Shown here: positions 47,601-59,600 of the stretch, piece by piece
Layout: each line of letters begins with the position of its first letter
Numbering within the stretch: the first letter of the stretch is position 1
Assembly (NCBI GenBank): GCA_963795385.1
Contig: CAWCHK010000014.1
Span: 248,001 to 312,000, forward strand
DNA: 64,000 nucleotides
Reading direction: 5' to 3'
From: CAVURS01 sp963795385
GTDB lineage: Bacteria; Actinomycetota; Actinomycetes; Actinomycetales; CAVURS01
The notes under the pieces: generated by a model
Database searches by the model: none
Told to the model about the DNA's origin: nothing
The model's input: the letters and a program-made list of their open reading frames with translations, nothing else
Made by a program: the position numbers and the translations under genes

Positions 47601-50600
47601 GACGTCGGTCACCGCGGCCGACTTGGTCAGCTGCAGCGCCGGGGCCTGAGCGACCGGGGTGTCGGTGGCCGACGGGTTGGACGGGACGTCCGTGCCCTTC
47701 GGGTCCTTGCCGTTCGCCGTCGCCGTGTTCGAGACCACACCGGCGTCGACATCGGCCTGGGTGATCGTGTGCGCCACGTCCGCCGTGCAGGTCGTCGAGG
47801 CACCGGGAGCCAGCGTCGTGACCGGGCAGGTCACCGCGCCGGCGATCGGGTCGATCACGACCAGGTTGGTGATCGTCGTCGTGCCGGTGTTCTTGACCAG
47901 GAACGACCAGGCGATCGTGTCGCCCAGATCGGTCTTGCCGTCGCCGTTCACGTCGGTCACGGCGGCCGACTTGGTCAGCGGCAGCGCCGGCGCCTGGGCG
48001 ACCGGGGTGTCGGTGCGACGAGGGGTTCGACGGGACGTCGTTGCCCTTCGGGTCCTTACCCGCGGCGGTCGCCGTGTTGGTGACGACACCGGCGTCCACA
48101 TCGGCCTGGGTGATCGTGTGCGCCACGTCCGCGGTGCAGGTCGTCGAGGCACCCGGAGCCAACGTCGTGACCGGGCAGGTCACCGCGCCCGCGGTCGGGT
48201 CGGTCACGACCAGGTTGGTGATCGTGGTCGTGCCGGTGTTCTTGACCAGGAACGACCAGGCGATCGTGTCGCCGAGATCGGTCTGTGCCGTCGCCGTTGA
48301 CGTCGGTCACGGCGGCCGACTTGGTCAGCTGCAGCGCCGGCGCCTGAGCGACCGGGGTGTCCGTGCCCGAGGGGTTCGACGGGACGTCGTTGCCCTTCGG
48401 GTCCTTGCCCGTCGCCGTCGCCGTGTTCGAGACCACACCGGCGTCCACATCGGCCTGGGTGATCGTGTGCGCCGCGTCGCCGTACACGTCGTGGACGCGC
48501 CCGGAGCCAAAGTCGTGACCGGACACGTCACGGCGCCGGCCGTCGGGTCGGTCACGGCCAGGTTCGTGATCGTCGTCGTGCCGGTGTTCTTGACCAGGAA
48601 CGACCACGCGATCGTGTCGCCCAGATCCGTTTCGCCGTCGCCGTTGACGTCGGTCACGGCGGCCGACTTGGTCAGCTGCAGGGCCGGCGCCTGCGCGACC
48701 GGGGTGTCGGTGCCGGAGGGGTTCGACGGGACGTCGTTGCCCTTCGGGTCTTTGCCGTTCGCCGTCGCGGTGTTGCTCACGACACCCGCGTCCACGTCGG
48801 CCTGGGTGATCGTGTGGGCCACGTCCGCCGTGCAGGTCGTCGAAGCACCAGGAGCCAGAGTGCTGACCGGACAGGTCACGGCACCGGCGATCGGGTCGTT
48901 GACCACGAGGTCGGTGATCGTGGTGGTGCCCGTGTTCTTGACCAGGAACGACCACGCGATCGTGTCGCCGAGGTCGGTCTTGCCGTCGCCGTTCACGTCG
49001 GTCACCGCGGCCGACTTGGTCAGCTGCAGCGCCGGCGCCTGAGCAACCGGTGTGTCGGTGCCAGAGGGGTTTGACGGGACGGCGTTGCCCTTGGGGTCCT
49101 GGCCGGTCGCCGTGGCGGTGTTGCTGACGACTCCGGCGTCGACATCGGCCTGGGTGACCGTGTGCGCCACGTCGGCCGTGCAGGTCGTCGAGGCACCCGG
49201 AGCCAGCGCCGTGACCGGGCAGGTCACGGCACCGGCCGTCGGGTCCGTGACCACCAGGTTCGTGATCGTGGTCGTGCCGGTGTTCTTGACCAGGAACGAC
49301 CAGGCGATCGTGTCACCCAGATCCGTTGCGCCATCGGCGTTCACGTCGGTCACCGCGGCCGACTTGGTCAGCTGCAGGGCCGGCGCCTGGGTCACCGGGG
49401 TGTCCGTCGACGAGGGGTTGGACTGCACCGGAGTATGGGTCGGCGTCTCCGCCGTCGCGATCGCCGTGTTGGCCACGACGCCGGCGTCGACGTCGGCCTG
49501 GTCGATCGTGTGCGGCGCGGCGGAGCACATCATCGACTCCCCCGGTGCCAGCACCGTGGTCGGACAGGTGACGCCGCCCGCCGTCGGGTCGGTCACCAGG
49601 ATGATCGACAGCGTCACCGTGCCGGTGTTCTCGACCGTGAAGCCCCAGGTGATCGTGTCCCCCAGGTCGGTCTTGCCGTCGCCGTTGACGTCGGTCACCG
49701 TCGCCGTCTTGGTCAACGTCAGGATCGGTCGCTGAGAGACCGGCGTCGAGGTCGAGGACGGGCTGGACGGCACGCTCGAGCCGTTCGGCTCCTTCCCGCT
49801 CGCGGTGGCAGTGTTGTTGACCACCGCGGCGTCGACGTCGGTCTGAGTCATCGTGTAGGGGGACGTCGCCGTACACGTCGTCGAAGCGCCCGGCGCCAGG
49901 GTCGTGACGGGGCAGGTGACCGCTCCTGCGGTCGGGTCCGTGACAGTGACGTTAGTCAACGTGGAGGTACCGGTGTTCTTGACCAGGAAGGACCACTCGA
50001 TCGTGTCGCCCAGGTCGGTCCGGCCGTCGTTGTTCACGTCGGTGACGGCGGCCGACTTGAGCAGGCTCAGGCCGACGGCCTGGTTGACCGGCGTGTTGGT
50101 CGAGGACGGGTTGGACGGTACGTCGACGCCGCGGGGGTCGGTGCCATGGGCGGTCGCGGTGTTCGAGACCACCCCGGCGTCGACGTCGGCCTGGGTGATC
50201 GAGTAGGCGGAGTCCGCCGTACAGGTCGTCGACGCTCCGGGCGACAGCGTCGTCACCGGGCAGGTGACCGCGCCGGCGGTCGGGTCGTTGACCACCAGGT
50301 TGGTGATGGTGGTGGTGCCGGTGTTCTGGACCAGGAACGACCAGGCGATCGTGTCGCCCAGATCGGTCTTGCCGTCGCCGTTGACGTCCGTGACCGTCGC
50401 CGACTTGGTCAGCGTCAGCGCCGGGACCTGAGCGACCGGGGTGTCGGTGGACGAGGGGTTGGACGGGACGGCGTTGCCCTTCGGGTCCTTGCCGGGCGCC
50501 GTCGCCGTGTTGCTGACGACACCCGCGTCGACGTCGGCCTGGGTGATCGTGTGCAGGGCAACCGCCGTGCACGTCGTCGAAGCACCCGGACTCAGCGTCG

Positions 50601-53600
50601 TGACCGGGCAGGTCGCCGCACCCGCGGTCGGGTCGGTCACGGCCAGGCTGGTGATCGTGGTGGTGCCGGTGTTCTTGACCAGGAACGACCACGCGATCGT
50701 GTCGCCGAGATCGGTCTTGCCGTCGCCGTTGACGTCCGTGACCGCCGCCGACTTGGTCAGCTCAGGGCCGGGGCCTGAGCGACCGGGGTGTCGGTGGCCG
50801 AGGGGTTGGACGGGACGTCGTTGCCCTTCGGGTCCTTGCCCGTCGCGGTCGCCGTGTTGGAGACGACGCCGGCGTCCACGTCGGCCTGGGTGATCGTGTG
50901 AGCCGCGTCCGCCGTGCAGGTGGTCGAGACGCCCGGAGCCAGGGTCGTGACCGGGCAGGTCACCGCACCGGCGGTCGGGTCGTTGACGACGAGATTGGTG
51001 ATGGTGGTGGTGCCGGTGTTCTTGACCAGGAACGACCACGCGATCGTGTCGCCGAGATCGGTCTTCCCGTCGCCGTTGACGTCGGTCACCGCCGCCGACT
51101 TGGTCAGCGTCAGCGCCGGCGCCTGGGCGACCGGGGTGTCCGTGCCCGACGGGTTGGACGGGACGTCGGTGCCCTTCGGGTCCTTGCCCGGTCGCCGTCG
51201 CCGTGTTGCTGACAACACCCGGCGTCGACGTCGGCCTGGGTGACCGTGTGGGCCACGTTCGCCGTGCAGGTCGTCGAGGCACCGGGAGCCAGCGTGGTGA
51301 CCGGACAGGTCACCGCACCGGCGGTCGGGTCGGTCACCGCGAGGTTGGTGATCGTCGTCGTCCCGGTGTTCTTGACCAGGAACGACCACGCGATCGTGTC
51401 GCCCAGATCGGTCTTCCCGTCGCCGTTGACGTCGGTGACCGCGGCCGACTTGGTCAGCTTCAGCGCCGGGCCTGGGCGACGGGGGTGTCGGTGCCGGACG
51501 GGTTGGACGGGACGTCGGTGCCCTTCGGGTCCGTGCCGTTCGCCGTCGCCGTGTTCGATGACCACACCGGCATCGACGTCGGCCTGGGTGATCGTGTGGG
51601 CCGCGTTCGCCGTGCAGGTCGTCGAGGCGCCGGGAGCCAGCGGTGGTCGGGCAGGTCACCGCGCCGGCGGTCGGGTCGGTCACGGCGAGGTTGGTGATCG
51701 TGGTCGTGCCGGTGTTCTTGACCAGGAACGACCAGGCGATCGTGTCGCCCAGATCGGTCTCGCCGTCGCCGTTGACGTCGGTCACGGCGGCCGACTTGGT
51801 CAGCTTCAGCGCCGGCGCCTGACGACCGGCGTGTCCGTGGCGCGAGGGGTTGGACGGGACGTCGTTGCCCTTCGGGTCCTTGCCGGTCGCGGTCGCCGTG
51901 TTGTCGACGACGCCGGCGTCGACGTCGGCCTGGGTGATCGTGTGCGCCACGTCGCCGTGCAGGTCGTCGAGGCGCCCGGCGCCAGCGTCGTGCCGGGCAG
52001 GTCACCGCGCCCGCGGTCGGGTCGCTGACCGCCAGGTTCGTGATCGTGGTCGTGCCGGTGTTCTTGACCAGGAACGACCAGGCGATCGTGTCGCCGAGGT
52101 CGGTCTTGCCGTCGCCGTTCACGTCGGTCACGGCGGCCGACTTGGTCAGCTTCAGCGCCGGGGCCTGGGCGACCGGGGTGTCCGTGCCCGACGGGTTCGA
52201 CGGGACGTCGGTGCCCTTCGGGTCCTTGCCGGTCGCCGTCGCCGTGTTGTGACGACACCCGGCGTCCACGTCGGCCTGGGTGATCGTGTGGGCCGCGTCG
52301 CCGTGCAGGTCGTCGAGGCGCCCGGAGCCAGGGTCGTCGATCGGACAGGTCACCGCACCCGCGGTCGGGTCGGTCACGGCCAGGTTCGTGATCGTGGTCG
52401 TGCCGGTGTTCTTGACCAGGAACGACCACGCGATCGTGTCGCCCAGGTCGGTCTTGCCGTCGCCGTTGACGTCGGTGACCGCGGCCGACTTGGTCAGCTT
52501 CAGCGCCGGCGGCCTGGGCGACCGGGGTGTCGGTGCACGACGGGTTCGACGGCACGTCGTTGCCCTTCGGGTCCTGGCCCGTGCGCGGTCGCCGTGTTGG
52601 AGACGACACCGGCGTCGACATCGGCCTGGGTGATCGTGTGCGCCGCGTTCGCCGTGCAGGTCGTCGACGCGCCCGGAGCCAGGGTCGTCACCGGACAGGT
52701 CACCGCACCGGCGGTCGGGTCGGTCACCGCAGGTTGGTGATCGTCGTCGTGCCGGTGTTCTTGACCAGGAACGACCACGCGATCGTGTCGCCCAGGTCGG
52801 TCTTGCCGTCGCCGTTGACGTCGGTCACCGCCGCCGACTTGGTCAGCTGCAGCGCCGGCGCCTGAGCGACCGGGGTGTCGGTCGCCGACGGGTTGGACGG
52901 GACCGTCGTGCCCTCGGGTCCTTGCCGTGCGCCGTCGCGGTGTTGGTGACGACGCCGGCGTCGACGTCGGCCTGGGTGATCGTGTGCGCACGTCCGCGGT
53001 GCAGGTCGTCGAGGCGCCGGGAGCCAGGGTGGTGACCGGGCAGGTGACGGCACCGGCGATCGGGTCGTTGACCACCAGGTTGGTGATCGTGGTCGTGCCG
53101 GTGTTCTTGACCAGGAACGACCAGGCGATCGTGTCACCCAGGTCGGTCTTGCCGTCGCCGTTGACGTCGGTCGACGGCGGCCGACTTGGTCAGCTGCAGC
53201 GCCGGGGCCTGGGCGACCGGGGTGTCGGTCGCCGGAGGGGTTCGACGGACGTGTCGTTGCCCTTCGGGTCCTTGCCGGTCGCGGTCGCCGTGTTCGAGAC
53301 GACACCGGCGTCGACGTCGGCCTGGCGTGACCGTGTGCGCCGCGTCCGCCGTGCACGTCGTCGACGCGCCCGGCGCCAGCGTCGTCACCGGACAGGTCAC
53401 CGCACCGGCGGTCGGGTCGCTGACCACCAGGTTGGTGATCGTGGTCGTGCCGGTGTTCTTGACCAGGAACGACCAGGCGATCGTGTCGCCCAGGTCGGTC
53501 TTGCCGTCGCCGTTGACGTCGGTCACCGCGGCCGACTTGGTCAGCTGCAGCGCCGGCGCCTGGGCGACCGGCGTGTCGGTGCCGGACGGGTTCGACGGGA

Positions 53601-56600
53601 CGCGTTGCCCTTCGGGTCCTGGCCCGCCGCCGTCGCCATGTTGAGACCACACCGGCGTCGACATCGGCCTGGGTGATGGTGTGCGGCGCACGTCGCGGTG
53701 CAGGTCGTCGAGGCACCCGGAGCCAGCGTCGTCACCGGGCAGGTCGCCGCGCCCGCGATGGGGTCGGTCACGGTCAGGTTGGTGATCGTGGTCGTGCCGG
53801 TGTTCTTGACCAGGAACGACCACGCGATCGTGTCGCCCAGGTCGGTCTTCCCGTTGCCGTTGACATCCGTCACCGCCGCGGACTTCGTCAGGGTCAGCGC
53901 CGGCGCCTGCACGACCGGCGTGTCGGTGGAGGAGGGGTTGGACGGCACGGTGGCGTTGGCCGGGTCTTGCCCGCCGCGGTCGCCGTGTTCGACACCACGC
54001 CGGCGTCGACATCGGCCTGGGTGATCGCGTGCAGCGCGGTCGCGGTGCAGGTCGTCGACGCGCCGGGTGCCAGCGTGGTGACCGGGCAGGTGACCGCACC
54101 GGCGGTGGGGTCGGTCACGGCGACATTCGTGATGGTCGTGGTGCCGGTGTTCTTGACCAGGAACGACCAGGCGATCGTGTCACCCAGATCGATCTTGAAG
54201 TCCGTGTTGACGTCCGTGACCGCCGCCGACTTGGTCAGCAACAGCGACGAGGACTGTGACGACGGGCGTCGAGGTCGACGACGGGTTCGACGGCACCGTC
54301 GCACCGGCCGGGTTCTTGCCGGCCGCGGTCGCCGTGTTGTTGACCACCCCGGCATCGACATCGGCCTGGTTGATCGTGTGCGCCGTTGTGGCCGTGCACG
54401 TCGTCGAGGCCCCCGGGGCCAGCGTGGTGACCGGGCAGGTGACTGCACCCGCGGTCGGGTCGGTCACCGCGACGTTGGTGACCGTCGTCGTGCCGGTGTT
54501 CTTGACCAGGAACGACCACGCGATCGTGTCGCCCAGGTCCGTCTTCCCGTCGCCATTCACGTCCGTGACCGCGGCCGACTTGGTCAGCTGCAACGAAGAC
54601 GCCTGAACGACCGGGGTGTCGGTCGAGGACGGGTTGGAGGGCACCGTCGTGTTGCTCGGGTCCTTGCCCGCGGCCGTCGCGGTGTTCGACACCACACCGG
54701 CATCGACGTCGGCCTGGGTGACGGTGTGGGCCGTCGTCGCCGTGCACGTCGTCGACGCTCCGGGCGCCAGCGTCGTCACCGGACAGGTGACCGCACCGGC
54801 GGTCGGGTCGGTCACGACCACATTCGTGATGGTCGTCGTGCCGGTGTTCTTCACCAGGAACGACCAGGCGATCGTGTCACCGAGATCGGTCTTCGCGTCA
54901 CCGTTCACGTCCGTGACCGCCGCCGACTTGGTCAGCAACAGCGACGAGGACTGGACGACCGGCGTGGAGGTCGACGACGGGTTCGACGGCACCGTCGCAC
55001 CGGAGGGGTTCTTGCCCGCCGCGGTCGCCGTGTTGTTGACCACCCCGGCATCCACGTCGGCCTGAGTGATCGTGTACGCCGTCGTCGCCGTGCACGTCGT
55101 CGAGGCACCCGGAGCCAGCGTCGACACCGGGCAGCTGACCGCGCCGGCCTTGGGATCCGTCACGGCGACGGTGGTGATCGTCGTCGTCCCGGTGTTCTTG
55201 ACCAGGAACGACCACGCGATCGTGTCACCCAGATCGGTCTTGGCGTCGCCATTCACGTCGGTCACGGCCGCCGACTTGGTCAGCGACAGGGACGAGGCCT
55301 GCACCACCGGCGTCGACGTCGACGACGGGTTCGACGTCACCGTGGCATTGGCCGGGTTCTTCGCCGAGGCAGTCGCCGTGTTGTTGACGACACCCGCGTC
55401 GACCTCGGCCTGGGTGATCGCGTGCGGTGCCGTCGCCGTACACGTCGTCGAGGCCCCCGGAGCCAGCGTCGTCACCGGGCAGGTCACCGGACCGGCGGTC
55501 GGGTCGGCGACCGCGACGGTGGTCAGGGTCGAGGTTCCGGTGTTCTTCACCAGGAACGACCACTGGATCTTGTCGCCCAGATCGTTGACACCGTTGCCGT
55601 TCACGTCGGTCACGACCGCGGACTTCGTCAGCTGCAACGAGGAGGCGGTAGCGATGGGCGTGGAGGTGGACGACGGGTTGGAGGGGACGGTGCCGCCGGA
55701 GGGGTTCTTGCCCGCGGCGGTCGCCGTGTTGTTCACGACCCCGGCGTCGACATCGGCCTGGGTGATGGTGTGCGGCCGTGGTCGCCGTGCACGTCGTCGA
55801 GGCACCCGGAGCCAGCGTGGTGACCGGGCAGGTGACCGCACCCGCGGTCGGGTCGGTCACAGTCAGGTTGGTGATCGTGGTCGTGCCGGTGTTCTTGACC
55901 AGGAACGACCACGCGATCGTGTCGCCCAGGTCGGTCTTCCCGTTGCCGTTGGCGTCGGTCACCGCCGCCGACTTGGTCAGCTGAAGGCCGAGGTCTGGAC
56001 GACCGGCGTCGAGGTCGAGGACGGGTTCGACGTCACCGTGGCGTTGCTCGGGCTCTTGCCCGTCGCCGTGGCTGTGTTGTTGACCAGCCCGGCATCGACG
56101 TCGGCCTGGCTGATCGGGTGCGGCGCCGCCGTGCAGGTCGTCGAAGCGCTCGGCGCGAGAGTAGTTACGGGACACGTGACCGGACCAGCGGTCGGGTCGG
56201 TCACGACCAGGTTCGTGATCGTCGTCGTCCCCGTGTTCTGGACCAGGAACGACCAGGCGATCGTGTCGCCGAGATCGGTCTTGCCATCACCGTCGACGTC
56301 CGTCACCGCTGCCGACTTGGTCAGCACCAAGGCCGAGGACTGCATCACCGGCGTCGAGGTCGACGACGGGTTCGACGGCACGGTCGCACCGGCCGGGTTC
56401 TTGCCCGCCGCCGTCGCCGTGTTGTTCACGACCCCGGCGTCCACGTCGGCCTGGGTGACGGAGTGCGCCGCCGTCGCCGTGCAGGTCGTCGACGCGCCTG
56501 GAGCCAGCGTCGTCACCGGGCAGGTCACGGCACCCGCGACCGGGTCGCTCACCGCGACGTTGGTCAGGGTCGTCGTCCCGGTGTTCTTGACGAGGAACGA

Positions 56601-59600
56601 CCAGGCGATCGTGTCACCCAGGTCTGTCGTGCCGCTCGCGTTGACGTCCGTGACCACCGCCGACTTGGTCAGCTGCAGCGCGCTGGCCTGGACGACGGGG
56701 GTGTCGGTCGAGGAGGGGTTGGACGGCACCGTGGTGTTGCCCGGGTCCTTGCCGCTGGCCGTCGCCGTGTTGGACACCACACCCGCGTCGACCTCGGCCT
56801 GGGTGATCACGTGGGCCGTGGTCGCCGTACAGGTCGTGGAGGCACCCGGCGCCAACGGCGTCGCCGGGCACGTCACCGCGCCCGCGGTCGGGTCGGTCAC
56901 GGCCAGGTTGGTGATCGTCGTCGTGCCCGTGTTCTTCACCAGGAACGACCACGCGATCGTGTCGCCGAGATCGGTCTTGAAGTCACCGTTGACGTCGGTG
57001 ACGGCCGCGGACTTGGTCAGCTGCAGGCCCGACGCCTGGGCCACCGGCGTCGAGGTCGACGACGGGTTCGACGGGACGGTGGTGCCGGCCGGGTTCTTCG
57101 CCGAGGCGGTCGCAGTGTTGTTGACCACGCCTGCATCCACGTCGGCCTGGGTGATCGAGTACGTCGCGGTGGCGGTGCATGTGGTGGACGCGCCCGGGAC
57201 GAGGGACGTGACCGGACAGGTCACGGCACCTGCCTTCGGGTCGGCGACGGCCACCGTGGTGAGCGTCGTGGTGCCCGTGTTCTTGACCAGGAACGACCAC
57301 GCGATCGTGTCGCCCAGGTCGGTCTTCCCGTCGCCGTTCACGTCGGTGACGGCCGCGGACTTGGTCAGCTGCAGGCCCGACGCCTGGGTCACCGGCGTCG
57401 AGGTCGAGGACGGGTTCGACGGGACGGTGGTGCCCGCCGGGTTCTTCGCCGAGGCGGTCGCGGTGTTGTTGACCACGCCGGCATCGACGTCGGCCTGGGT
57501 GATCGTGTGCGGTGCTGCCGTGCACGTCGTCGAGGCGCCAGGGGCCAGGGGCGTCACCGGGCAGGTCACCGCACCGGCGATCGGGTCGGCGACGGCCACC
57601 GTGGTCAAGGTGGAGGTGCCGGTGTTCTTCACCAGGAACGACCACGCGATGGTGTCGCCCAGATCGTTGACACCGTTGGCGTTCACGTCGGTCACGACCG
57701 CGGACTTGGTCAGCTGCAACGCCGAGGTGGTCGTCGCGGTGACGGTTGCGGTCGAGGGCGGGGAGGTCACCGGTGGGCCGGTCGGCGGGGTCCCGGACAC
57801 GGTCGCCGAGTTCACGATCGTCCCCGCGTCCAGGTCGGCCTGCTTCACCGAGTACGTCGCCGTGCACGTGGTCGAGGCCCCGGCCGCCAACGTCGTGACC
57901 GGACAGCTGATCGACAACGCCGGACCCGCCGGGGCGGTGAACAAGTCGGCCACCGAGACCGAGGTCAACGTCACGTTGCCGGTGTTCTTGACCAGGAACG
58001 AGTAGGCGACCGACTGCCCGACCGTCGTCACCGTCGTCGGCAGCGCCGACTTCTGCACCGTGATCGTCGCCGACTGCGTGGTCGTCACCGTCGCCGTCGA
58101 GGGAGCCGAGGTCACCGTCGACGTTGCCCGGCGTCTTGCCCGACGCGGTCGCGGAGTTGTCGATCCGGCCCCGGTCGAAGTCGGCCGCCGTCGAGACATA
58201 CGACGCCGTACACGTCGTCGACGCCAACGGCGCCAAGGTCGTCGTCGGACAGGAGATCGTCAACGCCGGCCCGGCCGGAGCCGTGAACGTGTCAGCCACC
58301 CCAACACCGGTCAACGTGACGTTGCCGTTGTTGGTGACGAGGAACGAGTACGCCACGGTCTGGCCGATCGAGGTGACCGTCGTGGGACTGGCCGACTTCT
58401 GGATGGTCAGGGCGCCGGCGGCTACGGCGGTGACGGTTGCGGTCGAGGGCGGGCGAGGTCACCGGCGGGCCGGTCGGCGGGGTCCCGGACGCGGTCGCCG
58501 AGTTCACGATCGTCCCCGCGTCCAGGTCGGCCTGCTTCACCGAGTACGTCGCCGTGCACGTGGTCGAGGCCCCGGCCGCCAACGTCGTGACCGGACAGCT
58601 GATCGACAACGCCGGACCCGCCGGGGCGGTGAACGCGTCGGCCACCGAGACCGAGGTCAACGTCACGTTGCCGGTGTTCTTGACCAGGAACGAGTACGCC
58701 ACCGACTGCCCGACCGTCGTCACCGTCGTGGGCAGCGCCGACTTCTGCACCGTGATCGTCGCCGACTGCGTGGTCGTCACCGTCGCCGTCGAGGGGGCCG
58801 AGGTCACCGTCAGGTTGCCCGGCGTCTTGCCCGACGCGGTCGCGGAGTTGTCGATCCGGCCCCGGTCGAAGTCGGCCGCCGTCGAGACGTACGACGCCGT
58901 ACACGTCGTCGACGCCAACGGCGCCAGGGTCGAGGTCGGGCAGGAGATCGTCAGCGGAGGCCCGGCCGGAGCCGTGAACGTGTCAGCCACCCCAACACCG
59001 GTCAACGTGACGTTGCCGTTGTTGGTGACGAGGAACGAGTACGCCACGGTCTGGCCGATCGAGGTGACCGTCGTGGGACTGGCCGCCTTCTGGATGCTCA
59101 GCAGGGCACTCTGCGACGCGGTCACGGTCGCGGTCGACGGGGCCGAGGTCACCGGCGACCCCGTCGGCGGGGTCCCGGACGCGGTCGCCGAGTTCACGAT
59201 CGTCCCGGCGTCCAGGTCGGCCTGCTTCACCGAGTACGTCGCCGTACAGGTGAGCGTCGCTCCGGCCGCCAATGGCGTTGGGGGGCAGGAGATCACGAGG
59301 GCGGGACCGGCCGGGGCGGTGAACGCGTCGGCCACCGAGACCGAGGTCAACGTCACGTTGCCGGTGTTCTTGACCAGGAACGAGTAGGCGACCGACTGGC
59401 CGACGGTGGCCACCGTGGTCGGCGAGGCCGACTTCTGCACGGAGATGGCGGGCAGCGAGGTCGCCGTCACCACGGCCGTGGAGGGTGGAGAGGTCACTGT
59501 CACGTTGCCCGGCGTCTTGCCGGAGGCGGTCGCGGAGTTGTCGATCCGCCCATGGTCGAAGTCGGCGGCCGTCGCCACGTACGGCGCGGTGCACGTCATC

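Noticed and set aside
44960..57740. CRISPR array or other spacer-repeat system
   Set aside because: The period is 348 bases, fully coding, with no short repeats and unique spacers and no cas genes.
29403..58005. Long plus-strand open frames opposite the giant genes (up to about 980 codons)
   Set aside because: They are antisense shadows: high GC and a repeated unit of 348 bases keep other frames open. Their translations are low-complexity and carry no signal peptide or start region.
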